A stretch of 64,000 nucleotides of DNA from Lactiplantibacillus songbeiensis (GCF_005405125.1 NZ_BJDL01000001.1:1-64000); one strand, 5' to 3'. Shown: positions 40,234 through 50,980, numbered from the stretch's first letter. Translations and numbers: made by a program. The notes: a model not told the origin generated them from the sequence alone.

Positions 40234-41022
40234 TTATAAATGATCTTCAAAGGCCTTCGCATCGTGAATCGTGAGCCCCCATTGACTGGACACTAGATTG
40301 AACGTCAAAGTGGCTACATTATGGGTATGCTGGCCATCATCATTCCGCGCCGGATCAAAAACCTCGATATCGTCATTGGCAATCTCCGTATGCACCGGTA
40401 CTAATAATTGGCGTTGACGCACCATTGATTGATCAAAGTAAATAAACAAGCCATCCGACATTAAATGCATCAATTGCTTGATAATCGGCTCTGGTACCCG
40501 TGGCACACTGATTGTCCGCATAAACATCCGTCGGCCACGGTAAGCCGCCAACGTATGCCGTAAGATTGAGGCATTGAGGACATGGCTAAACGCCGACAAG
40601 TAGTAACAATATAACTTGATCCCACCATTACGTTGTTCCAAGAAAACGTAGTGGTTACGCAGCTTATAATTAAAAGGCGAGCGGATCGGTCGATTCATAT
40701 GACCCAAATATAATAACTCAGCAATTTCGGTAGCTGTCAAAAAGTCTAAATCACCGACTTCATCATAGTCCATCCATTTAACTTGCTCAGTATGGCTTTG
40801 CAGTAAAAAACGACGAATATCATTCTCGTCATTAATCACATTCAACCCAGTGTGGGCATTGACCGCGTGCACGTCATCGTCAACCCCGACCAACGAGACC
40901 AAGTTACTCGGCAGCCGTTTGATGCCATGCACAAAATCGCTCTGGTCAATCCCATAGGCAAACACTAAATTATCAATTTTTTCTAAATTGGCGTAAATAT
41001 ATCTGCGTTGCAATCGACTCAC
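40234..41022 (-). CDS. Conserved hypothetical protein, function not recognised
   Basis: A 262-aa soluble protein with no signal peptide or membrane segment, and I do not recognise its family. It begins MSRLQRRYIYANLEKIDN and has an aromatic-rich core (YKLRNHYVFLEQRNGG, then IKLYCYYLSAFSHVL) and a mixed alpha/beta look. A run such as VSLVGVDDDVHAVNAHTG could be a turn-rich binding region, but no catalytic motif stands out. It lies alone between htpX and murF, with a terminator after it, and codon use matches its neighbours. It is likely a real gene: the frame is long, the coding strand agrees with its neighbours, and its flanks are non-coding. Confidence 0.7.
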   Translation of the reverse strand: MSRLQRRYIYANLEKIDNLVFAYGIDQSDFVHGIKRLPSNLVSLVGVDDDVHAVNAHTGLNVINDENDIRRFLLQSHTEQVKWMDYDEVGDLDFLTATEIAELLYLGHMNRPIRSPFNYKLRNHYVFLEQRNGGIKLYCYYLSAFSHVLNASILRHTLAAYRGRRMFMRTISVPRVPEPIIKQLMHLMSDGLFIYFDQSMVRQRQLLVPVHTEIANDDIEVFDPARNDDGQHTHNVATLTFNLVSSQWGLTIHDAKAFEDHL

Positions 41023-41085
41023 TCTTTCAACTGTCTATTTATTACTTATATTATAAGCCGTTCCGCTCGAAATAGTTGGCTTGAA

Positions 41086-41988
41086 TCACATCTTTTTTAA
41101 ACGTTCGATCCGATCAGCCATTGGTGGGTGGGTATCAAATAAATGTGCCCAGGACTTTTTAGCTTTAAATGGATCTGAAATATAGAGCGCCGCGCTACTA
41201 GGATCAGCAGCTTGCATCGGCTGACTATCATCAATCTTCTGTAAGGCACTAATTAACCCTAATGGATTCCGGGTCAATTCGACACTCCCAGCATCGGCTA
41301 AATACTCCCGATTACGCGATAGCGCTAACTGAACTAAACTAGCTGCTAACGGTGCCAGTATAATCACCACAATGGCTAGGATCATGAGTAATACTTGTAC
41401 ACTACCATTGCCATCACGGTCATTATCCCGCCGGCGTCGACCGCCACCCCACCAAAAGGCGTTCATCCCCCAATTGACAAGTAAGCTAATCGCCGCCGTC
41501 AATGCTAAGGCAATCGTTTGTAACCGAATGTCGTAATTACGCACGTGGGTCAGTTCATGACCTAAGACGCCTTCCATCTCTTCACGGTTCAGTCGTGCTT
41601 GAATTCCGGTCGTCACCGCAACGGCGGCGTGTTCCGGGTTATTTCCTGTGGCAAATGCATTCGGACTGTCATCTTGAATAATAAAAACGCGTGGCATCGG
41701 GACTTTCGCAACCAATGCCATATCTTCAACAATGTGCCATAATTCGGGATCATCGTCTTCACCATGCAGTTCACGGGCATGATTCATGCCCATCACCACA
41801 TCAGTCGATTGTCCCAACATAATGGCCATATAAATAACGGCCACAATGAGTGCCATCACGAGTCCTGCTACGGTGCTGTCAAAAAAGACATACCCGACCG
41901 CCGCCCCAATCACGGCCACTAGCAAGACAAAAGCGGCCATCACGTAAACCGTGTGCCGCTTATTGCGGGCTATCTGCTCAAATAACAT
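41086..41988 (-). CDS. htpX: Membrane-bound zinc metalloprotease HtpX
   Basis: An M48 protease that works with FtsH in membrane protein quality control. The 300-aa protein has two N-terminal membrane helices, the zinc motif HELTH in [11 protein letters not shown], two more central helices and the [12 protein letters not shown] third-ligand segment. The ATG of MLFEQIAR follows AGAGG by 8 nt. A TTG two codons earlier is less likely. It lies 11 bp after lemA, so lemA-htpX is an operon, the usual Lactobacillales pairing. Confidence 0.96.
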   Translation of the reverse strand: MLFEQIARNKRHTVYVMAAFVLLVAVIGAAVGYVFFDSTVAGLVMALIVAVIYMAIMLGQSTDVVMGMNHARELHGEDDDPELWHIVEDMALVAKVPMPRVFIIQDDSPNAFATGNNPEHAAVAVTTGIQARLNREEMEGVLGHELTHVRNYDIRLQTIALALTAAISLLVNWGMNAFWWGGGRRRRDNDRDGNGSVQVLLMILAIVVIILAPLAASLVQLALSRNREYLADAGSVELTRNPLGLISALQKIDDSQPMQAADPSSAALYISDPFKAKKSWAHLFDTHPPMADRIERLKKM

Positions 41989-41999
41989 GGGCAAAACCT

Positions 42000-42566
42000 C
42001 TAATCTTGATCATCAAATGAGACTTTTGGGGCTTCTTTTTCAGTTTCAGGAACCGCCAAAAAGTCAACCTTTTGAAAATGATGGATGCCAGCGACTAAGT
42101 TAGATGGAAATTGTTGTAACTTCATATTGTAACTAGCCGTACTAGAATTGAAAAGTTGACGTGAATACGCAATTTTATTTTCAGTATTCGTCAATTCTTC
42201 CATTAACTTGCTAAATTCTTGATTGGCTTTCAAATCTGGATAACTTTCAGCTAACGCAAAAATACTCTTTAAAGAACTGGTTAATTGATCTGAAAGTGCC
42301 ATCGCCTGTTGATGATCCCCAGCCGGGACTTGGGTCATCTGGTTACGTAATGAGACAACTTGCTCTAATGTCGTCTTTTCATGCTTGGCGTAGCCTTTAA
42401 CCGTACTGACCAAGTTTGGAATTAAATCATTCCGTCGTTTGAGCTGAACATCAATTTGACTCCATGCTTCTTGCGTATACATCCGCGCTTTGACCAAGCC
42501 GTTATAAATAATCGCATAAATGGCGACAATCACGAGGATAATCGCAATAATTATTAAACCTACCAT
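42000..42566 (-). CDS. lemA: LemA family membrane protein
   Basis: A 188-aa protein with one N-terminal membrane helix (about 2-22), a short loop and a long helical bundle ([20 protein letters not shown], then [13 protein letters not shown] is the family signature). The role is unknown, but it is repeatedly found with htpX. The ATG of MVGLII follows AAGGAGG by 9 nt. In-frame codons further up lack a site and would precede the membrane helix with a polar tail not seen in the family. Confidence 0.94.
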   Translation of the reverse strand: MVGLIIIAIILVIVAIYAIIYNGLVKARMYTQEAWSQIDVQLKRRNDLIPNLVSTVKGYAKHEKTTLEQVVSLRNQMTQVPAGDHQQAMALSDQLTSSLKSIFALAESYPDLKANQEFSKLMEELTNTENKIAYSRQLFNSSTASYNMKLQQFPSNLVAGIHHFQKVDFLAVPETEKEAPKVSFDDQD

Positions 42567-42646
42567 CAAATGAACCCTCCTTGTCTTATAAACCTCATCA
42601 TTATTGTAACGTGAAACTTGGGTCAACAACATAGGCCGGCCTAAAT

Positions 42647-43351
42647 TTAATATTTGTTATTAAAGTGACTCGAAAATGACTTCTGAATTCCGGTTGGCGC
42701 TTGACGGAATTGCCACTTTTTTACGTACGTCCCACGAATCATCAGGCGACCCGCCCCAGTCTTATCACACGTAATCAATGTCACCAGCTTTTTACCCGGG
42801 ACATCATCGATGACTTGGACATCTGTCGCGGCAATAAAACTACGTTGGGTTGTTTTATATTCATAGATATGCGACATATCTGACAAATAAATCATCTGAC
42901 CCACTTTACTCTTATAGTAGAGTGGACTAAATAAAGCGCCATGCTTTATCATATGGTGACCGGCCAACGCATAGTTGCCACTCCCCATCGTCTGGTCAGC
43001 TTTCAACGTCCCCGCAGCCAAAGCCAACGTTTCGTTACTAACACCATTGCCAATCGGTAAATACAAGTCAATCGATGGAATCGCAATCGATCCAATCACG
43101 TGAATCGAACTTTTATTCATCCGGGCTTTAGCCACCGTTTGAAAATCCAACGACTTCACTTTTGAAAAATCAAAATTACCTTTTTTCGTTTGATTCTTTT
43201 TGACGGACTTAGCCGTCACAGTCGGCGCATATGAACTCACCAACCAACTTTTTATTTGTTCGTTAAAGATTAACGCTAACGACAGCGCTATCAAAATCAC
43301 AAACACAATTCGTCCCAGCCATTTTAAACCGGGATGTTGTTTTGATTTCAT
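42647..43351 (-). CDS. srtA: Class A sortase
   Basis: A membrane-anchored transpeptidase that cuts LPxTG-type signals between Thr and Gly and joins surface proteins to peptidoglycan. The 234-aa protein has an N-terminal anchor helix (about 11-30). The catalytic triad is H132 (ALAGHH), C195 (TLITC) and most likely R202 (GAGRLMIRG). The ATG follows GGGAGG. A lone gene with no pilus or substrate gene nearby fits the housekeeping sortase. Confidence 0.95.
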   Translation of the reverse strand: MKSKQHPGLKWLGRIVFVILIALSLALIFNEQIKSWLVSSYAPTVTAKSVKKNQTKKGNFDFSKVKSLDFQTVAKARMNKSSIHVIGSIAIPSIDLYLPIGNGVSNETLALAAGTLKADQTMGSGNYALAGHHMIKHGALFSPLYYKSKVGQMIYLSDMSHIYEYKTTQRSFIAATDVQVIDDVPGKKLVTLITCDKTGAGRLMIRGTYVKKWQFRQAPTGIQKSFSSHFNNKY

Positions 43352-43555
43352 ACTTTTTCGCCTCCCATTGTACTAACCACTCAACCTAAAGCGGTCTACG
43401 GTAAATATACCCTAATTTACCGCAATAGAAAAGTCGTGGGTCTTAATTGTACGTCTGGCACCGAGCTAAAATTCCGCAATCATCGATAACTTTACTTTAC
43501 GAGTGCCAACCGGTATTCATTGCTTTATTAATGCCATTCACGACCAATATAGAAC

Positions 43556-43690
43556 GTGTACTTGGTGCTAGTTGAAGTTGCCGCCTGCCGGTTGGTTCCT
43601 AAAACGCTGGAACGCCATGGGTCATTTTGAAACCAAGCCTGGTCTTCAAAACTGACCTTGCCCTAATCAGAGTAGCAACTTTCACTAACT
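43556..43690 (+). repeat. Structured element, subtype C left part fused to a subtype A right end, copy C1
   Basis: Begins like the full subtype C copy at 52441 (CTTGGTGCTAGTTGAA, GCCGCCTGCCGGTTG, CCTAAAACGCTGGAACGCCA) and runs through its TTTTGAAACC...GGTCTTCAAAA hairpin. It then jumps to AATCAGAGTAGCAACTTTCAC, which is how a reversed subtype A copy ends. The CGACAC module and the right arm of C are missing. It looks like a facing C-A pair that lost its middle. Confidence 0.75.
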
Positions 43691-43800
43691 CACAACATAG
43701 TTAACCCAAGAAAATAATTATATTTTTCTTATGAAGTTCATAATGCTTGCATAATCGCATTGAATTCTGATATGCTAGTATCAACAAATAAAGAAAGTAG
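43691..43800. promoter_or_regulatory. Upstream region of the release-factor-like gene
   Basis: TTGCAT, an 18-nt spacer and TATGCT (around 43746-43775) could form a weak promoter for the gene starting at 43810. The rest of 43352-43555 shows no feature I can name. Confidence 0.4.
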
Positions 43801-43809
43801 GTTGGACCT

Positions 43810-44946
43810 ATGGATACTATGGTAAAAAATGATCTTCAACACTTGATGCGACAACGCGATGCTGGACCATTCATCGCCATCTATCTGAATACTGACGCCG
43901 TCTTAAATGACTTGAACCACCGCCGCTTACAACTCAAACAGTTGGTGGCTGACGCCCAGCAACAATTGGCCCAACACTTTCCGAAAGCTAGCTTCCGACC
44001 ATTTCAAGCTCAGTTTGACCGGTTAGCTAACGATAACAGCTTTTGGCTACAACATACCGGCCCACAAACCGGCTTGATTGCGAATGCCGAGACGTGTCTG
44101 ATTTTCGATTTACAGACCCCGACTGATACTCAAGTCATCGTTAATAGTATGCCGGCGATTCGGCCAATCTTAGCCGACCGTCAGCAACAGTTTGACTTTG
44201 ACTTGCTAGCCTTAAATGAAGATTCGATGGCACTTTACCAGCAACGTGAAGGTGACCTTGTGGCAGTCGACTTACCGCTAGACGCCCCAATGACCTTAAA
44301 AGGGACGCTGGGAACCGAAAAACGTGGTGGTGACCTGAACTTTAATTCTAGTCCCGTGCATGGTGTGAACTACCATGGTCACAACGCTAAAGCTGAGGAA
44401 CGTGCGATTGATCAACGTAATTACTATTTACAGGTTGACCAGTACGTGTTGGCAACCCACTCGCAAGCTTCGCAACGCCCATTAATCTTAATGGGCTTAC
44501 CGCATAACCAAGCGGTATTCCGCAAACTCAGCAAGAATCCGTATCTCTCACAACATTTGATGATTGATAACTCGCCGAATGGCCTGAGCCTAGCCGAGAT
44601 TGCCGTTGCAACGACGCCTGTTCAGAACAAATGGCGAACCGAACTGACTGAAATCTTATTAGATCGTTACGACCAAGCCAAGTCACGGCAACGGGCCTTA
44701 AATGATCCGTTTGACATGATTCGTCCCGCCTTAGATGGCCGGATTGACACTTTGATTGTAGCCGCTAATGCCCAAGTTGGCGGTACGATCAATCCCGACG
44801 GCAGCGTGCAGACTGATCTACAACTACCTGACAACTTAATCGATGACTTAGTGGACGTCGTGATGAGTCGCCAAGGACAAGTTCGGATTATTCCGGCTGA
44901 CCGGATGCCAGTTGAGACAGCCGCCCTGGCGCTACTTCGCTATTAA
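43810..44946 (+). CDS. Archaeo-eukaryotic release-factor-like protein (baeRF family)
   Basis: A 378-aa soluble protein. Its overall layout fits the bacterial archaeo-eukaryotic release factor (baeRF) group, which are eRF1-related domains in bacteria proposed to act on stalled or special ribosomes. The evidence is the start DLQHLMRQRDAGPFIAIYLN and the eRF1-domain-3-like end: GRIDTLIVAANAQVGG, DGSVQTD, then VRIIPADRMPVETAALALLRY. This assignment rests on memory of the family's ending and not on a search. No GGQ peptide-release motif is visible. The ATG follows GTAGG by 8 nt. It stands alone between a repeat and a terminator. Confidence 0.6.
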   Translation: MDTMVKNDLQHLMRQRDAGPFIAIYLNTDAVLNDLNHRRLQLKQLVADAQQQLAQHFPKASFRPFQAQFDRLANDNSFWLQHTGPQTGLIANAETCLIFDLQTPTDTQVIVNSMPAIRPILADRQQQFDFDLLALNEDSMALYQQREGDLVAVDLPLDAPMTLKGTLGTEKRGGDLNFNSSPVHGVNYHGHNAKAEERAIDQRNYYLQVDQYVLATHSQASQRPLILMGLPHNQAVFRKLSKNPYLSQHLMIDNSPNGLSLAEIAVATTPVQNKWRTELTEILLDRYDQAKSRQRALNDPFDMIRPALDGRIDTLIVAANAQVGGTINPDGSVQTDLQLPDNLIDDLVDVVMSRQGQVRIIPADRMPVETAALALLRY

Positions 44947-44982
44947 ATAAAAGAACTGCCAATTGGCAGTTCTTTTTATTTG
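44947..44982. terminator. Bidirectional terminator at 44947-44982
   Basis: A perfect palindrome AAGAACTGCC-AATT-GGCAGTTCTT with A and T runs ends both this gene and the convergent acetyltransferase gene. Confidence 0.93.
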
Positions 44983-44995
44983 GCTATTCGATAAG

Positions 44996-45634
44996 TCATG
45001 CTTCCAAATAAGCCTGACTCATAATCTTAAACGCCTCTTGACTGGGTTGCCATTGCTTTTTCATTGCCGGTAATTGCGCATCATAAGCTTGAGCAGCGGC
45101 CTCATCAATAGCCATCACTGGACTCATCAGATAGTGCCAGCTTCTTCCAGCCAAAGTGCCTGGCACCAATTCTTTAACCAACATCGCTGCTGGGAACTTG
45201 CCATCTGGTAAACTCACCTGAAATTGGTGACAACTCTTAAAGCCACGACCTACGTAATTATTTGGATCACCAAAGATCACAATTGCTGGATATCCCAATG
45301 CCTGGACTTTCTCAAACGATGCGGTCAATAATCGCTTGCCGTAGCCTTGCCGCTGAAAAGCTGGCGCCACACTCAATGGTCCAAAAGTGACAATCCGTTT
45401 GACTTCACCCGTTGGCGTTGTCAATTGTGCCTTAGTATACATAATATTAGCAATGATTTGCCCATCTAAGACTAAAACATCCGCTAATTCTGGCATAAAA
45501 TCAGCGTGATGACGCATGGTGTGTACTAAGTAATGTTCCACACAGCCGGGCATATACACGTTGTAAAAAGCCTGACGGGTCAACCTTTCTACGGCCTGGT
45601 AGTCTGCGGGTGTTTCCTGCCGAATCGTTAACAT
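44996..45634 (-). CDS. GNAT-family N-acetyltransferase
   Basis: A 212-aa acetyl-CoA-dependent acetyltransferase. The GNAT core is visible: FGPLSVAPAFQRQGYGKRLL is strand 4 followed by the acetyl-CoA pyrophosphate loop (QRQGYGKRL). IVIFGDPNNYVGRGFK matches the YhbS-like subgroup. A C-terminal extension from about residue 150 is present. The substrate cannot be told. It is read toward a shared terminator and is separated from rpmE2 by its terminator. Confidence 0.88.
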   Translation of the reverse strand: MLTIRQETPADYQAVERLTRQAFYNVYMPGCVEHYLVHTMRHHADFMPELADVLVLDGQIIANIMYTKAQLTTPTGEVKRIVTFGPLSVAPAFQRQGYGKRLLTASFEKVQALGYPAIVIFGDPNNYVGRGFKSCHQFQVSLPDGKFPAAMLVKELVPGTLAGRSWHYLMSPVMAIDEAAAQAYDAQLPAMKKQWQPSQEAFKIMSQAYLEA

Positions 45635-45697
45635 TGCAATCCCTCCGTTGTGTCATCATTTAAAACAGCTTACCATGTAAGCGCCATCTTTTAAATG

Positions 45698-45733
45698 TAA
45701 AAAAAAGCCAACCGACAAACGCCAGTTGACTTG
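45698..45733 (-). terminator. rpmE2 terminator
   Basis: Read leftward, GTCAACTGGCG pairs imperfectly with the GGTTGGC arm around a TTTG loop and ends in eight T. It lies 20 bp after rpmE2. Confidence 0.82.
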
Positions 45734-45750
45734 AATTGATATCAAATTGA

Positions 45751-45996
45751 TTATTTGAGACCGTATTTCTTGTTGAAACGATCGACCGCACCATCGGCCT
45801 TGGTAAACTTTTGCTTACCAGTGTAGAATGGATGTGAATCTGACGTAACTTCAACACGGATCAATGGGTAAGTGTTACCATCTTCCCATTCAACAGTTTC
45901 AGCTGACGTAGCAGTTGAACCAGAGATAAACTTGAAACCAGTCGTTGAATCTTGGAAAACAACGTTGTGGTAATCTGGATGGATTCCTTTTTGCAT
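45751..45996 (-). CDS. rpmE2: 50S ribosomal protein L31, type B
   Basis: An 81-aa ribosomal protein that bridges the subunits. [16 protein letters not shown] at the start and [16 protein letters not shown] at the end identify L31. The four zinc-binding cysteines of type A are absent, as in the zinc-free type B form. It follows rho in the same direction (rho-rpmE is a common Firmicutes order) with 117 bp between. The ATG follows GGAGCG. Confidence 0.96.
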   Translation of the reverse strand: MQKGIHPDYHNVVFQDSTTGFKFISGSTATSAETVEWEDGNTYPLIRVEVTSDSHPFYTGKQKFTKADGAVDRFNKKYGLK

Positions 45997-46113
45997 AATA
46001 TTACGCTCCTTTGCCCTGAATCATTTGCTGAAACAGAGATTATCATAGTTTTAATCAACGCTAAATATCTTATCATGAATCCTAGCCCAGCGTCAAGCCT
46101 CGCAACCAGTCAA

Positions 46114-47406
46114 TTATCGCCGTGGTCGCCGGGTTGACTGCCCATTAAACTTTAACCCACTCAAGTCATGTAGAAAAGCTTGGTTGGTATCACTGTGCTT
46201 TAAGAATTGTAGCAATTGTTCCGTATATTCCAACGCATTGCCCGTCATTGAACGCCGAATCTGCCAAACTGGCTCTAACGCCGCTCGACTAAGCAACAAT
46301 TCTTCCTTACGCGTACTGGACTGTTTCAAATCTAACGCCGGGAAGACCCGTCGTTCCGCTAATTCACGAGATAACTGCAATTCAGAGTTCCCAGTTCCTT
46401 TAAATTCTTCATAAATCATATCGTCCATGCGGCTACCCGTATCAACTAAGGTCGTCCCTAGGATAGTCAGACTACCGCCTTCTTCGATATTCCGGGCAGA
46501 ACCAAAGAACCGCTTGGGTTTATAGAACGCGGTGGGGTCTAGCCCACCAGATAACGTCCGTCCACTGGATGGCATCGTCAGGTTATAGGCCCGGGTCAGT
46601 CGGGTAATTGAGTCAAGTAAGATAACCACATCCTGCTTGTCTTCAACTAAGCGCCGTGCCCGTTCTAAGACTAATTCAGCGACCCGCACGTGGTTTTGTG
46701 GTTGCTGATCAAAGGTTGAACTAACAACTTCCCCTTTGATCGACCGTTCCAAATCAGTGACTTCTTCCGGCCGTTCATCAATCAATAACATAATTAACTT
46801 AACATCCGGATAGTTCGTCATAATCCCATTGGCAATATTTTTTAATAACGTCGTTTTACCAGCTTTGGGTGGTGCCACGATCAAGCCCCGTTGACCAAAG
46901 CCAATCGGAACAAACGTATCAATCAAACGTGTCGATAACACGGATTTGGTCGTCGTTAAGGTCAATTGTTTTTCCGGGTACAACGGTGTTAACGCCGGGA
47001 AATGTGGCCGTTGCTTAGCTTCATTGGGATCTTTACCATTAACAGTTCCGACTCGCATCAAGCCATAATACCGTTCATTAGGTTTGGGTGGCCGGGCTTG
47101 TCCTGCCACATAATCACCATTCCGTAATCCGAAACGGTGAATCTGTGATTGTGAGATATAAATATCTTCTTGGGAAGGCCCATAGTTAATTGGTCGCAAA
47201 AAGCCGTAGCCCTCTTGCCCAATAATTTCGAGAACACCCTCCATTTGGACAAAGCCGCGCTTTTTATCTTGTTCACGCAGCACGGCTAATGACAATTCTT
47301 TTTTATTCATTTGAGAATAATATTGAATTTTATAGTCGCGCGCATACGTATAAATTTCCTTGAGTGTCTTTTGCTCAAGATCGTGCATCGTTAAAATTTT
47401 ATCCAT
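46114..47406 (-). CDS. rho: Transcription termination factor Rho
   Basis: A hexameric RNA helicase that ends transcription at unstructured C-rich RNA. The 430-aa protein has the N-terminal Rho domain, cold-shock-like RNA-binding domain ([19 protein letters not shown]), Walker [10 protein letters not shown] and Walker [14 protein letters not shown]. Full RNA-binding loops are present. The ATG of MDKILTM follows AAAGAG by 8 nt. A GTG two codons earlier is possible. The 145 bp between murA and rho is filled by a type D structured repeat. Confidence 0.96.
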   Translation of the reverse strand: MDKILTMHDLEQKTLKEIYTYARDYKIQYYSQMNKKELSLAVLREQDKKRGFVQMEGVLEIIGQEGYGFLRPINYGPSQEDIYISQSQIHRFGLRNGDYVAGQARPPKPNERYYGLMRVGTVNGKDPNEAKQRPHFPALTPLYPEKQLTLTTTKSVLSTRLIDTFVPIGFGQRGLIVAPPKAGKTTLLKNIANGIMTNYPDVKLIMLLIDERPEEVTDLERSIKGEVVSSTFDQQPQNHVRVAELVLERARRLVEDKQDVVILLDSITRLTRAYNLTMPSSGRTLSGGLDPTAFYKPKRFFGSARNIEEGGSLTILGTTLVDTGSRMDDMIYEEFKGTGNSELQLSRELAERRVFPALDLKQSSTRKEELLLSRAALEPVWQIRRSMTGNALEYTEQLLQFLKHSDTNQAFLHDLSGLKFNGQSTRRPRR

Positions 47407-47427
47407 TATCACTGCTCTTTCTCAGCT

Positions 47428-47561
47428 GGTGGTCGTTTTGCCGAAACGTGTTCGGTAAGCCTGGGGATTCCGCTTGCTACGCCAAACAACCATCCGGAAA
47501 AACACCGGATAATTATTTGGCTAGGCAATGCTCACCCCCACCCGGCTTACCTCACACTCTA
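47428..47561 (-). repeat. Structured element type D, copy D1 (downstream of murA)
   Basis: A 130-bp element matching copy D2 (49083-49213) in its unpaired parts (CCGCTTGCTACGCCAA, GGCTAGGCAATGCTC, TCACACTC). Its arms differ in sequence but still pair: GCCAAAcAA..ATCCGG with CCGGATaaTT.TTTGGC, and outer GTAAGCC with GGCTTAC. It begins within the last two codons and stop of murA and ends just before rho. Confidence 0.85.
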
Positions 47562-48826
47562 ATTTCGTCAGCGGCAATCTCCACGTCAGCCCCCAGCGTA
47601 TGCAACTTATCAATCACGCGGTCATAGCCACGTAAAATGTTGTCAGCGCGTGAGATTTCGGTGGTGCCACTAGCAATTAGACCAGCAATCATTAAGGCCG
47701 CGCCAGAACGGATTTCGCCCGCTTCGACATGTGCCCCCTGTAGGTGGGAAGAGTGTCCCACCACGATTAAATTATCTTGAACACGGATATCCGCGCCCAT
47801 TTTGCGTAATTGTGCAATATGCTGCGTTCGTTGCGGATAGATCGTGTCAATCACGACACTATTGCCGTTAGCCCGTAATAATAACGGCGTAATCGGTTGC
47901 TGCAAATCAGTCGCAAAACCAGGATACGTCATCGTTTTTACACGTACTGGATTAAGGTCACTAACCCGTGGAACGTAAATACTGTCTTCGTTAATTTGTA
48001 ACCCAACACCCATTTCGAGCATCTTGGCCGTAAACGATTCCATATGTTCAGGAATGACATTCTTAAGTAAAATGCCGTCACCAATGGCCGCAGCCAATGA
48101 AAGGTACGTTCCAGTCTCAATACGATCTGGGATAATGGTGTGCGTGGCCCGTGCGCGTAGAGAGTCAACGCCTTCAATCCGGATGACATCGGTCCCGGCG
48201 CCACGAATCTTCGCACCCATGTTGTTTAAGAAAGTCGCCACATCAATGATTTCAGGTTCTTTGGCGGCGTTTTCAATCGTCGTTGTCCCATGCGCTTTAA
48301 CGGCGGCTAAAATAATGTTAATTGTCGCCCCAACGGACACCACGTCTAAGAAAATGCGGGCGCCATGCAACCCTTCAGTACCCGTTGAAATGAAGACGGA
48401 GTCGTTTTTTTCAACGACATTCGCCCCGAGTGCTTTAAATCCTTTAATGTGTTGATCAATCGGCCGAGGACCAATATTGTCCCCGCCTGGAAAAGTGACG
48501 GTTGCCCGGTTAAAACGGCCGAGTAATGCGCCCATGAAATAATAAGATGCACGCAGGCTTTTAATTGCGTGACTTGGTAATTCGGATTCTTCAATATGAG
48601 TTGGATCAATCGTTAATACATCGTTTTCAAAAGTGGAATGGACATTCATCGATTCCAAAATAATTTTTAAATTGTGAACGTCTAAGATGTGCGGAACCGT
48701 GTCAAATCGGACCGGAGTGTCTGCGAGAATCGCAGCAGGAATCAGTGCGACGGTACTATTTTTTGCGCCACCGATCGTCAATTCCCCAGAAAGTCGTTTT
48801 CCGCCATGGATAATCATTTTTTTCAT
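47552..48826 (-). CDS. murA: UDP-N-acetylglucosamine 1-carboxyvinyltransferase (MurA) with Asp at the catalytic Cys position
   Basis: Transfers enolpyruvate from PEP to UDP-GlcNAc, the first committed step of peptidoglycan synthesis. The 424-aa protein has the two-lobed EPSP-synthase fold, starting MKKMIIHGGKRLSGELTIGG with AKNSTVALIPA. The active-site loop reads FPGGDNIGPRPIDQHIKG. Residue 116 is Asp (codon 48479-48481) where E. coli MurA has Cys115, the target of fosfomycin. An Asp here occurs in some naturally resistant bacteria and keeps activity. Low-GC Gram-positives often carry two murA genes, and only one is in the window. It lies upstream of rho, as in Bacillus (murAB-rho region). 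Confidence 0.96.
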   Translation of the reverse strand: MKKMIIHGGKRLSGELTIGGAKNSTVALIPAAILADTPVRFDTVPHILDVHNLKIILESMNVHSTFENDVLTIDPTHIEESELPSHAIKSLRASYYFMGALLGRFNRATVTFPGGDNIGPRPIDQHIKGFKALGANVVEKNDSVFISTGTEGLHGARIFLDVVSVGATINIILAAVKAHGTTTIENAAKEPEIIDVATFLNNMGAKIRGAGTDVIRIEGVDSLRARATHTIIPDRIETGTYLSLAAAIGDGILLKNVIPEHMESFTAKMLEMGVGLQINEDSIYVPRVSDLNPVRVKTMTYPGFATDLQQPITPLLLRANGNSVVIDTIYPQRTQHIAQLRKMGADIRVQDNLIVVGHSSHLQGAHVEAGEIRSGAALMIAGLIASGTTEISRADNILRGYDRVIDKLHTLGADVEIAADEIRV

Positions 48827-49033
48827 AACATAACTTTCCTCGCTAAATAAGTGTCACACTGTACAATTACAATCAATAACCATAATAAAGAATGTCATCC
48901 AAAAAAACAACCAATATCAGGAAACTGTAATCTTTTATCACTAATAAAGTACGAAAATTTAGTTATTTAACCGTTTTCATGATAAAAATTCTCAAATTGA
49001 TTAATTTTTGGTAACGACGACTGTCTTTTTAGC

Positions 49034-49077
49034 GCAAAAAAGCGTTAGGACTTTTGGAGCGTCCTAACGCTTTGTGT
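49034..49077 (-). terminator. pyrG terminator
   Basis: Read leftward, AAAGCGTTAGGACG pairs with GTCCTAACGCTTTTTT around CTCCAAAA. It lies about 140 bp after pyrG, so element D2 is inside the pyrG transcript. Confidence 0.9.
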
Positions 49078-49082
49078 TTTGA

Positions 49083-49213
49083 GTTAGTTTTGTTGAAACG
49101 TGTTCACTCGGACTGAAGGCTCCGCTTGCTACGCCAAGTCAACTAGCCGGAAGATCACCGGCTAATTGACTTGGCTAGGCAATGCTCGCCTTCACCCGTC
49201 CTCGTTCACACTC
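49083..49213 (-). repeat. Structured element type D, copy D2 (pyrG 3' untranslated region)
   Basis: The second type D copy, beginning directly after the pyrG stop codon and ending before its terminator, so it is transcribed. The main hairpin is GCCAAGTCAA..AGCCGG with CCGGCTaaTTGACTTGGC, and the outer stem GGAC..AAGG with CCTT..GTCC. All these arms differ from D1 while pairing is kept. Confidence 0.85.
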
Positions 49214-50863
<1,650 letters not shown>

Positions 50864-50872
50864 CTAAATAAA

Positions 50873-50980
50873 GAAAACTCCCTATTCAGTGAATAGGGAG
50901 CTTGATTTCGTTTGAATGTCTCCAGTATGACTACCAGAGAGCCCAAATAAGATAATACAAGTTGATTCAACTTTCGTCAA
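50873..50980 (-). promoter_or_regulatory. pyrG promoter and CTP-sensitive attenuator leader
   Basis: The minus strand has -35 TTGACG (50975-50980), a 17-nt spacer and -10 TATTAT (50952-50957). The likely start is GGGCTCTC, with +1 at 50944. A terminator hairpin CTCCCTATTC/GAATAGGGAG with a T-rich tail (50873-50902) follows. In Bacillus pyrG, low CTP makes polymerase stutter at GGGC and add extra G. The G tract then pairs with the CUCCC arm and prevents termination. Start sequence, spacing and hairpin here match that design. Confidence 0.85.
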
